Source: Bolinopsis microptera | Lineage: Eukaryota; Ctenophora; Tentaculata; Lobata; Bolinopsidae | DNA: 64,000 nt | NCBI RefSeq assembly: GCF_026151205.1 | Contig: NC_087074.1 | Span: 1,612,001 to 1,676,000 of the forward strand | Direction of reading: 5' to 3' | In this document: one piece after another, positions 34,616 through 45,500 of the stretch | How the letters are laid out: every line of letters starts with the position of its first letter | How positions within the stretch are numbered: position 1 is the stretch's first letter | The notes under the pieces: generated by a model | Told to the model about the DNA's origin: nothing | What the model saw: the letters and a program-made list of their open reading frames with translations, nothing else | Database searches by the model: none | Translations under genes and position numbers: made by a program

Positions 34616-34951
34616 TTATTCCTTTGCAACTGTAGCTTCCTTCTCTTCGATCTTCTGACTCTTCTCTGTGTTCTTCTGCTTTTTCCTCTTCTCTGCTTCC
34701 TCCCGTGCTTGAAAATTTGCCTTACGGTCAGCTCTGCACAAATCTTCGTTTATCCAATGACCACTTTTTGACCGGATTCCTCTCCCTCCATTCGTGTAGT
34801 ACTTTACGTCTTCTATGTCATAGAGTTTGACAATAAGGGGCCTGCAGTACTCTGGTATGTCTTTATTGACTTTGCCAGCTCTCGAGTACTGGTATAGTAC
34901 TTCAAATGGTAGCATTGATTCTGTGTTTTGATAGGGTAGAAAATGGATCAC
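34616..34951 (-). pseudogene. minus-strand LINE ORF1, C-terminal part
   Basis: 111 codons. RPLIVKLYDIEDVKYYTNGG, SGHWINEDL and CRADRKANFQAREEAEKRKK look like the end of a LINE ORF1 nucleic-acid binding protein, with a Lys/Glu-rich coiled tail. It ends 5 bp before the endonuclease frame start. The frame continues upstream to the MITE at 34,969, which interrupts it. Confidence 0.6.
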
Positions 34952-34968
34952 AAGTCTTTTTATTTGGG

Positions 34969-35649
34969 CCCAGTGACATAAAGTGAGGAATCTAAGAATC
35001 TAATTCCTAGCCATATTAATTTCCATAGCCACGCCGACTAATTTTTGTCAACAAAATTATTAAATCAACTTTAAAATAGTCGCTCTCGGTTGTTACACAC
35101 TGTAACGCCGCGCACTGTACTTTAATTCTATATTTATCCGAGAAGATGTTCGAATCGAGCGCAAATGCCAGATTCCTGTCAGGATCCTAGTTCTTGCGCT
35201 TAACTTGCGCGTTACCAAATAATCCAAGATATTTCTGTCAGGATCCAAGATTTTCCTACTACCAGTATGGTAGTATGGACTGTTTGGTAGTATGGTAGTA
35301 TGGTAGTTGCAGGAACGCGCGAAGACCTATATGTAAATATTACAAAAGCGTACATGAAATCGTAGCCTAGTTGATTAATCCATCGTTACTACATTAGCAG
35401 ATCGCGAGTTCGAGACCCGGAAAGGAATTCTTTCACAATCTTTTGGCAATTATGAATAACTATACTAATGAATTAATAACTATACTAATGAATAACTAAA
35501 CCTCTGTAATATAACTAGCAAAGTAAAATGAAATCGTTCCGGCCGCGGAGCGGCCGAAAAATTTATGGTAGTCGTTTTAAAAATATATGGTAGCCGTTTT
35601 TTCTTTCCAGACTGGATTCCTAGTCCCTTTTTAAATTTATGTCACTGGG
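34969..35649. mobile_element. hAT-like MITE with 8-bp target duplication
   Basis: 681 bp with terminal inverted repeats CCCAGTGACATAAA / TTTATGTCACTGGG, flanked by perfect TATTTGGG copies (34,961-34,968 and 35,650-35,657). An 8-bp duplication and CAGTG-type ends fit the hAT superfamily. No transposase. It contains TATGGTAG microsatellite repeats (about 35,265-35,315) and a tRNA-like segment. Confidence 0.8.
35356..35422 (+). repeat. tRNA-derived SINE-like segment
   Basis: TAGCCTAGTTG (35,363-35,373) fits the pol III A box and AGTTCGAGACC (35,407-35,417) the B box, 33 bp apart, followed by CGG. The downstream region is AT-rich. The cloverleaf is degenerate, so it is more likely a tRNA-derived repeat inside the MITE than a tRNA gene. 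Confidence 0.5.
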
Positions 35650-35657
35650 TATTTGGG

Positions 35658-36055
35658 CAGATATGGACTGCTATAAATTGATGTTTTGGAGAAAGCAAAG
35701 TTTGTTTCAATAACCATCGAGAACCAGTGGCCTTTGGTAGCTGCTTTTTCAACCTCAGTTTCATTTTGAAACGTCGAGTGACTGGTCAAATATTTTGTTC
35801 TATGAACATTGATTCTAGTATTTTGAAGTGTAGCAAGTGTTTAAATTTTTAATTCCATACTAAATTATTGATGTTTCAAGCGTTTTAATGGAGTATAATT
35901 TGTAAGGAGGGCATTTAAAATTAGTCTGTTGGAAATTTAAGTTTTTGATCTCTTCTATTTATTGTTAATAAAATGCTCGGTGTAGCCAGTTATTTTCAAA
36001 ATTTTCACCATCATCATTTTGGGCAGCGTTGGTGAAAGATCTTCCACATATGGAT
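35658..36055. other. non-coding stretch
   Basis: Possible far 5' part of the minus-strand LINE (the frame interrupted by the MITE meets a stop within about 35 bp here). Nothing else recognised. Confidence 0.35.
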
Positions 36056-36295
36056 GATAACGCTCTCTCCTCCTTCGCATTAGTACTTTGAGTCGCTGTA
36101 AAATGTTGAACAACCCAAATCCTTAAGGCAAAAGAACACTGTACTCCTTCAATCTTTTAGATGTCTGAGATTTTTCTGGTATTCCACAGAGGGCAGCAGT
36201 ACTCTAAATGACTACGGACTAGAAACTTGTATATTGTCAACATTGTGACTCTATTTCTGCATCTGAATGCACTGAGTACCCGGCTGCAACTGTTT
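36056..36295 (-). pseudogene. LINE RT thumb/C-terminal fragment
   Basis: Read on the minus strand: FRCRNRVTMLTIYKFLVRSH then LEYCCPLWN, one in-frame stop, then KIEGVQCSFALRI. This is the thumb block of Jockey/CR1-type RTs (YK.LVRP.LEYC…W, then IE.VQR.F). Short, dead remnant. Confidence 0.6.
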
Positions 36296-36590
36296 TAGCT
36301 CTTGATGCCATGTAGCTGTCATGATGTGACATGTCTGTATAGAAACAGGAAAGAGAGGAAAGAAGAGATTACATTTTTTTAAAAGTAGTCTTAGTGTACC
36401 TACTTATACTGACATTGCTCTAATGGTATTAAGTTTAACAGCTGTTATAGTACTCGTTGAATACAATCTTGAATCTTTTATCTAAATATCATCTTGTGAC
36501 TTTTAATTTGTGGATAATATCATATGTCATTATCATTGATGATGTTAACTGATTATAGACTTCGATAGAATTAGTGTCGGCAATGGTGAT

Positions 36591-39500
36591 ATGAGTAATG
36601 ACATTCAAGCAGTGTGGCACACATACATCAATTCTCAGAAGAACGATAGCCTAAAAAGAAATAAGAATTTAGAGCAATTTCTGAAATGTTATCAGGACCT
36701 TTATCAGTCTTCCAAGTGTACTCTTTTGTAAGTATACATCTTCATAATATTCATATTTTTAAAGTTGCACTATTAAAATTCAAATCAACAGAAATTTGCT
36801 ATTAATCCTGTTATCATAAATATTTAAACTTGTTACAGGGATCTGGCCAGTGTCCAGAGTGTGCTCATGGAGCACTTTATAACCGATATCATGGGCCTTT
36901 GTGACGAAAATTCGAAGGAGAGTGTCCTGGAGGAATACCTTTTGAGCCAGCATGGGACACTTCTTATTGAAACATTATCTTTGCTCACCAAACAAGTAGG
37001 ATATTATATTACATTGGTCTATTAACTGTGGTTGTGCTGGTGAAATTATTTGATGTGTTCTTAACGTTTATTGATGATTCAATGAAAGGATAAAGGAGAT
37101 AAATAGTGTTTTACTTTCAGTCAGAGCCTACAACCCACATCAGTGAACTAGCTCCTTTGGTATTGAGTCTCATAGACTTTATCATGAACTGGAATACAAA
37201 TGTTGTCATCAGTACAGGTAGGAGCTCAGTTTTACTTAAACCAGGTTCCTCTCCACAGTCGAACTAACGTTTGCACATTTCCAAATTAGTTGCATCATCC
37301 TGTAGGGGTTGATAATGCACATGGTAGGGTTATTGTTTATAATGCCCTGGCCATTGTAAGTGGATCTGTAATCCAATTCAATTAGTGAACACAAATGTAG
37401 ATCACATGTTTAATACATGAGCATAAGATAGGATTACACTTCCAAAGCTGCTAAGCATAATAATTTATAAATAAATGTTAATCAAATTAACCCCAGATCT
37501 CTTTTCAACGTGCTCTTTGGACAAGTGTTTTGGTGATGAACCAGTGTTGATTGTGAATACTACAAACACAGAAATACAGACAACAATGAATGAAGCAGAG
37601 AATATAACAGCTGGGAAAATCGTGGAAGAGAAAGAATCCAAGAGTAACGATACAGAAAAAGATCCTAAAATAGACCCAGAAAGTGAGGCTCAACAGCGAG
37701 GATCACTCTACTTGTCCTTGTCACATCTCCTTAACCTTGCCAACAACTTGGGTTGTGTCCAAAGATGTACTTCAATTCCTGAAAACAAGGTTTTTGTAGC
37801 TCGATTGATTTACCTTTCATCATGTGAAACAAATTTTAGAAGAATCAAAGTTTGATGTTTAGAAAATTTCTTTTGTACCTATATAACTTATCTGCAATGT
37901 AAATGTTAAACTCATTAATGACCATGTATCATTGACAACACAATTTTTATAAATATTCAACAATAATTTAATTTGAATTTAACTAGAATACGTCAGGTCT
38001 CAATAATAATTCTAGCTCACTTGATTGGAGTTCTGGGTCAGCAGTGTTCGGAGCAAACTGAAAAGGAGCCACCTAGAAGTCCTGTCTGTAGTGTGTTTGT
38101 AAAGCGGTCCCTACTCCTAACCATCCTCTCTATTGCTAATTCTATCCTTGTGTCAGTCTTCCATATTTACCATTAATTTTAAATGCGATCTAATCTGATG
38201 TGCAATATTTCGTACATAATTAATATTTGAAATGATTCTTATGGGTAGTTGATGCTTCGAAATTAAAATTAACAACTTCGAGTTTGGAAGTTTTGCTCGA
38301 AATATAATTAATCCAATTAATAACATCAGTAAAGATGTGCTGTTGCTGGCTCAGAGTCAGTTTATGGATCAGATGATCGCTCTTGCTGACACTTGTTCTG
38401 ATGCTAACATCAAATCTACTCTTTTAACTGGTAAGGGTGGGGATTATACATTATATATATATAATATATATTAATGCTTTTCATACAAAGTTATAACGAA
38501 TTCTTCATGTCGTGCATCTGGGTTTGGACAGGATATGCCCGCTCAATAAATGTAAAAGATTTGTAGTGTTGTAATTAGTTTTACATTTGTCATGTTTAAT
38601 TAGGTAAAGTTTTGAAAATATTGAAAAAATATTGAAAAACATTTATTACAAAAGGGATAATTTTACTGATTGTCTGTTTTCAGGACTCCTAATCCTGCTG
38701 GAAAAGAGTCTGAATCTCCCTGGCAACGACATTACAGGATTCTCTACCTTCTTTGCTCAATTCTTCCTCCTGGGGTTCAAACAGTGTGCCAATACACTCT
38801 GCAACTGCGGCGAGGTGGCTGTCTTTATATATCTTATCTGACTTGTCGACTTGATCTATCTGACTTGATCCATTTAATCGATTTACGTACCATAGTTTCA
38901 ATCGTCATGAGACTATTACTGTAACTACTGTTACCATGACAACACTACTGTTACCTGTTACAATCGTTACTAAAGGATGCTCAGTAGATTGATGAAGCCT
39001 TTAAATCTATTTCAGGTGATGTGTGAAAAAGAAGACGACTTACTTAAAGCCAGTTCGGAGACACTGATAACACATCTAGCTTCACTGCACGGTGCTATCG
39101 AGATGAGCGAGAAGTAAGACAATACGTCACAATCTTTCTCTTTAGTTTGTGTGGTGTTTAGTATACCCTTATATGGGCATCACGTGTGGTGTTTGGTATA
39201 CCCTTACATACACGTGATGCCCTTATATGGGCATCACGTGTTTAGATAGCGGTTATTATTGCGACAGTATTCGAATAAAAGACAATTTTGATGATAGTTG
39301 TTAGTACAAATATCAATTATTTGCTACCAGCGTATCACTACTGACTAGTAGGAATAGTCTCAGTAAGTCTCACTGCCCCCCCCCTCACCCCCTCACCCCC
39401 TCACCCCCTCACCCCACAGATCAGGATTAACAGAATACATAGAACAAAACAGAATTATTGGAGACTCTGTTGACAGCACTTCCACCCCTGGCTCAGCTCT

Positions 39501-42500
39501 CTTCTTTACATTCGCCCTCTCCAATTCCGTCTTTTTACAGGTATGTACCCGACTTTTCATTAATTTGTTTGAGAATATTTTATGGTTTTTCTTAGGTGTA
39601 TAAGATGGCTTTTAAATTGAGGTAGAGCTGATTTATAGTTAAAAACTATTTTGTTGACCATGATCCTAAAATGTCTAGTTAAAGATAATTCTTACCCAAT
39701 GTTCGTGACGGAATTATGTAACCTGAATATGTTATAATAATACCGTATACTATTTACATTTAATAAACAACTTCATGAATGATAATATAAGTTATGAATA
39801 ATGTAACAAACAAAATGTAACAGTGTTACGATTATGTAAGTTATGTCAATATCATATTGTGTAGTATTATGTAAATATGTGTAATGATTGTTTTTTTCAG
39901 GAGTGTGTGTTGGATAGTTGCCTGGAACACGGTGTAGTGTGTAATGTGTCTCTTAAACAGGTAACTATGGGAACCCTGGTAACCCTGGTAACCCCGGTAA
40001 CCCTGGTAACCCTGGTAACCAGTATAATGTGTCTCTTAAACAGGTAACTATGGAAACCCTGGTAACTATGGTAACCCGGGTAGTGGTAACTATGGTAACC
40101 CTGGTAACTATGGTAACCCTGGTAACTATGGTAATCCTGGTAACCCTGGTAACCCTGGTAACGGATTATTCTCACCCGCATTTTGGGGCCGTCTCAATAT
40201 TCATTACTTATCCGGGTCGTGATTCTGAGACCGGATAAGCTTTTAGTTATTTTTGGTCTGATTGGTCCTTGTGCAATGGGGCTGATAGGCGGGCCCCCTT
40301 ACTTAGATAATATCGCCTTTATGTTAATATGATTTTTATGCTCACTCACAAAAAGCACTTTTATGATGTCAAAGATGGTTGAATTATAAAATATGTAAAA
40401 AGTAATGTATTTTATGGATTGTGGTATAACACACTCTTTTTCTCTTCAGACGTTCACATTGTTGCTGTGGAACTACAAGCAGCGTCCTGAACACGTACAG
40501 TGTAAAGTGCTGTCCGGACTTGAAAAGGTTTGTTAACAGTGTGTTGGACACGTGCCAATACTTTAGTAGTGTGTTCGACACGTGCCAATCCTTAACAGTG
40601 TGTTGGACACGTGCCAATACTTTAACAGTGTGTTGGACACGTGCCAATACTTTAACAGTGTGTTGGACACGTGCCAATACTTTAGTAGTGTGTTGGACAC
40701 GTGCCAATACTTTAGTAGTGTGTTGGACACGTGCCAATACTTTAACAGTGTGTTGGACACGTGCCAATACTTTAACAGTGTGTTGGACACGTGCCAATAC
40801 TTTAACAGTGTGTTGGACACGTGCCAATACTTTAACAGTGTGTTGGACACGTGCCAATACTTTAGTAGTGTGTTGGACACGTGCCAATACTTTAACAGTG
40901 TGTTGGACACGTGCCAATACTTTAGTAGTGTGTTGGACACGTGCCAATACTTTAACAGTGTGTTGGACACGTGCCAATACTTTAACAGTGTGTTGGACAC
41001 GTGCCAATACTTTAGTAGTGTGTTGGACACGTGCCAATACTTTAGTAGTGTGTTGGACACGTGCCAATACTTAAGTAGTGTGTTGGACACGTGCCAATAC
41101 TTTAACAGTGTGTTGGACACGTGCCAATACTTTAACAGTGTGTTGGACACGTGTCAATACTTTAACAGTGTGTTGGACACGTGCCAATACTTTAGTAGTG
41201 TGTTGGACACGTGCCAATACTTTAGTAGTGTGTTGGACACGTGCCAATACTTTAGTAGTGTGTTGGACACGTGTCAATACTTTAACAGTGTGTTGGACAC
41301 GTGCCAATACTTTAACAGTGTGTTGGACACGTGCCAATACTTTAACAGTGTGTTGGACACGTGCCAATACTTTAACAGTGTGTTGGACACGTGCCAATAC
41401 TTTAACAGTGTGTTGGACACGTGCCAATACTTTAGTAGTGTGTTGGACACGTGCCAATACTTTAACAGTGTGTTGGACACGTGCCAATACTTTAACAGTG
41501 TGTTGGACACGTGCCAATACTTTAGTAGTGTGTTGGACACGTGCCAATACTTTAACAGTGTGTTGGACACGTGCCAATACTTTAACAGTGTGTTGGACAC
41601 GTGCCAATACTTTAACAGTGTGTTGGACACGTGCCAATACTTTAACAGTGTGTTGGACACGTGCCAATACTTTAGTAGTGTGTTGGACACGTGCCAATAC
41701 TTTAGTAGTGTGTTGGACACGTGCCAATACTTTAACAGTGTGTTGGACACGTGCCAATACTTTAACAGTGTGTTGGACACGTGCCAATACTTTAACAGTG
41801 TGTTGGACACGTGCCAATACTTTAACAGTGTGTTGGACACGTGCCAATACTTTAACAGTGTGTTGGACACGTGCCAATACTTTAGTAGTGTGTTGGACAC
41901 GTGCCAATACTTTAACAGTGTGTTGGACACGTGCCAATACTTTAACAGTGTGTTGGACACGTGCCAATACTTTAGTAGTGTGTTGGACACGTGTCAATAC
42001 TTTAACAGTGTGTTGGACACGTGCCAATACTTTAACAGTGTGTTGGACACGTGTCAATACTTTAACAGTGTGTTGGACACGTGCCAATACTTTAGTAGTG
42101 TGTTGGACACGTGCCAATACTTTAACAGTGTGTTGGACACGTGCCAATACTTTAGTAGTGTGTTGGACACGTGCCAATACTTTAACAGTGTGTTGGACAC
42201 GTGCCAATACTTTAGTAGTGTGTTGGACACGTGCCAATACTTTAGTAGTGTGTTGGACACGTGCCAATACTTTAACAGTGTGTTGGACACGTGTCAATAC
42301 TTAAACAGTGTGTTGGACACGTGCCAATACTTTAACAGTGTGTTGGACACGTGTCAATACTTTAACAGTGTGTTGGACACGTGCCAATACTTTAGTAGTG
42401 TGTACAGACTGTTCATATCTTTAGTGATTTGACTAAAAATGGTCGACATATCTTGCTCTTTATCAAAGTATCAATGTATATTGCTCCTTTAAAATAATAG

Positions 42501-45500
42501 CCCCTTTTTTTGTAATGTGACCCATCTTTGTGACCAGTGTATTTATTGTAAATTAGATTACACGATAGTTCTTGTTGAACATTCTCTACTCAGCTCAGCA
42601 TCTCTCCTGGAAATATCCCTTTTTTCTGAGAAATAACCCACTTTTTTGTGAAGTTTGGGATAAAATATCATCCCGCAAGTTATATTAGAGCGCCACCACC
42701 GTCAATTAATAACACTCTAATTTCACTGTTGTTCTCTTTAACAGGCAGTACTCACTATAATGACTGTGTCCTATTACAGGTATTACTGACAGCTCCCTTT
42801 TAACAGGTAGTACTGACTGCTGATAAGTATGAGTTTCTCTTCCCTACCTCTCCCTCCTCCTCTCCACAATACCAAGCTGCTGACTTCAAGGAACGATTCA
42901 TGAACTTCTCTAATGATTTGTTTGAGAAGCGGAAGAAGCAGCAAAATGCAAATAAATCTATCTCCGATCATTGGTCCTGCTTGTCTGACTACTGCCAGGT
43001 TAGCTTAGTTAGTTTAGTTAGCTTAGTTAGCTTAGTAAAATTAGTTAGCTTAGTTAGCTTAGTTAGCTTCAGTAAGCTTAGTTAAGTTTAGTTAGCTTAG
43101 CCAGCTTAGTTAGCTTAGTTAGCTTAGTTAGCTTTAGTAAGTTTAGTTAGCTTAGTTAAATTAGTTAGCTTAGTTAGCTTAGTTAGCTTAGTTAGCTTAG
43201 TTAGTTTAGTTAGCTTAGTTAGCTTAGTTAGCTTAGTTAGCTTAGTTAGCTTAGTTAGCTTAGTTAACTTTAGTTAACTTTAGTTAGCTTAGTTAGCTTA
43301 GTTAACTTAGTTAACTTAGTTAGTTTAGTTAACTTAGTTAGCTTAGTTAGCTTAATGAGTTGAGTTAGCTCAGTTAGCTTAGTTAGCTTAGTTAGCTTAG
43401 TTAGCTTAGTTAGCTTAGTTAGCTTCAGTTTCACTTACTATAGATAAGTACTGTCTTATTGCAAAGGAACTGGTTGGTTTTGTTATTCAATAACTTAATT
43501 GTTTCTAAAAACCGCTATATTTAAACCTGGTCAGGTGTTACGAGACAGTAACGAAACACTGATCACAACATTGGGAGAACACCTCAGCTCACTTTGTAGT
43601 AAAGGAAGTCAACAACTCAGAACTAAACTACTTAAATACTTGTTCCTAAAAGAGGTATGTTTGTTTATACATACCCTTATATGGGCATCACGTGTTTAGT
43701 ATACCCTTATATGGGCATCACGTGTTTATTGTTTACATATTATATTATTTTCATAGTTAACCGTTAAATTACCACTTCCATTCCATACACTGTGTCTCTT
43801 ACTATCTTTACACGACGAGAAGTAAACTATCGTATTCTTATTATAAGATATTAATTAAAGTTACGTAGTGCAGTAAGTTACGTAATCCTTTTACTCTTTT
43901 TATCATTTAAGTACTTAGTAGGAAAGCCGCCTTGACACGGGTAATTAATATTTCTTAACAATATAATATATTGTCGATAAGAGTAATACAGTAAAACCCC
44001 GATTTACCGCGGAGTTTGGGGAAAGGAAACATCCGCGGTAAATCGGGGTTCGCGGTAAATCGGGTTTTTGTTCGTTTACACTTTACATTATGCACGTTAA
44101 GCCATATCTTGGGGAAAGGAGATTGCGGTAAATCGGGGCGCGGTAAATCGGGGTTTTACTGTATCTTGTTACATATAATTTCATATTTTGCGTTAATAAA
44201 TAGTTTGCTCATCCTATTTATATTTCCCGGCATTGTTTAACTGAACTATATCATTGTTTACCGTTGTGTGCAAATCTTGCAGATGCGTGATATTGGAAAC
44301 TATTTCGCGCTACACTACACGAAAAACAGCAGTCTCAGCAGACAGCAGCACATGTCCAATATAGGTTAGTGCCCTTCTCCGACCCTTGTTAAAATAAATT
44401 CAGTTGTTTTGTACTATTCATCTTTCTACGGTCTACGTCATGTGTATTCAGCATCTTCTGACGTCACACTCTCCCTCACGTGACGTCACACTCTCCCTCA
44501 CGTGACGTCACACTCTCCCTCACGTGACGTCACACTACAACGTCACTATTTTAACAGCATGACGTCACAACTTAACTCACGTGACGTCACTATTTTAACA
44601 GGTATAAGCACGATGATTCTGTACCGAGACCTCTGCACTCCCGAACTAATTGTCACTACAATAATGCCCTCGCTGCTGCACCTTCTGGACGACGCGGACA
44701 GGAAGCTTCTCTTTCACAGCGGTAAGTTGCGAAAATTTGCCTACATTCCTAACTTCCTGTTTCATTTGTCCTTGTCTCTTCCAACCGGATATTATCCAAC
44801 TATCGGCAGCTGTATCAATAGTATTATATAAAGTGGTTACGTTCGAATCTTTTACCATACACTGTGTGACGATAAAGGAACCAGTTGATTGTTGAATTAT
44901 AAATAGAGCCGAATTGTTGTAAAGTACTCAGCTGGAGTGGTCTCAGTGGTCTCTGTAGTCTCAGTGGTCTCTGTAGTCTCAGTGGTCTCAGTGGTCTCAG
45001 TGGTCTCTGTAGTCTCAGTGGTCTCAGTGGTCTCTGTAGTCTCTGTAGTCTCAGTGATCTCAGTGGTCTCTGTAGTCTCAGTGGTCTCAGTGGTCTCAGT
45101 GGTCTCTGTAGTCTCAGTGGTCTCAGTGGTCTCAGTGGTCTCTGTAGTCTCAGTGGTCTCTGTAGTCTCAGTGATCTATGTAGTCTCAGTGGTCTCTGTA
45201 GTCTCAGTGGTCTCTGTAGTCTCAGTGGTCTCTGTAGTCTCAGTGGTCTCTGTGGTCTCTGTAGTCTCAGTGGTAATCTCTGTGGTCTCAGTGGTCTTGC
45301 GAAATATCAACCTCCCTCCCCCAGTGGGTCTCTGTGGTATCAAGTACAAAATACTCACTATCACCACTCCTCTGTAACCTTAATCACGGTGTACATTATT
45401 ATATTACATGTAATGTATATCGTATTCTCGTAATAGTTTCAATTAAATCGGGCTTCCTTATAATCCCCTCAAGTGTGTAATTTAGTTGTATTATCTGCAC

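Noticed and set aside
35356-35422. Functional tRNA gene
   Set aside because: A and B boxes are present but the acceptor and anticodon stems do not pair convincingly. A tRNA-derived repeat is more likely.
39897-40238. Tyr/Gly- and Val/Thr-rich frames over the GGTAACCCT repeat
   Set aside because: Minisatellite translation; the exon 9 donor precedes it.
40533-42405. CRISPR array (regular 30-bp repeats)
   Set aside because: Units are directly adjacent with no unique spacers, and the genome is eukaryotic.
40533-42432. Open frames of 195-616 codons on both strands across the 30-bp repeat (NSVLDTCQYF, ANTLTVCWTR and similar repeats)
   Set aside because: The unit length is a multiple of three and stop-free in several registers, so long frames arise automatically. 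The region is intronic by the exon model.
44936-45377. Val/Ser-repeat protein of 146 codons
   Set aside because: Translation of the GTCTCAGTG minisatellite within an intron.
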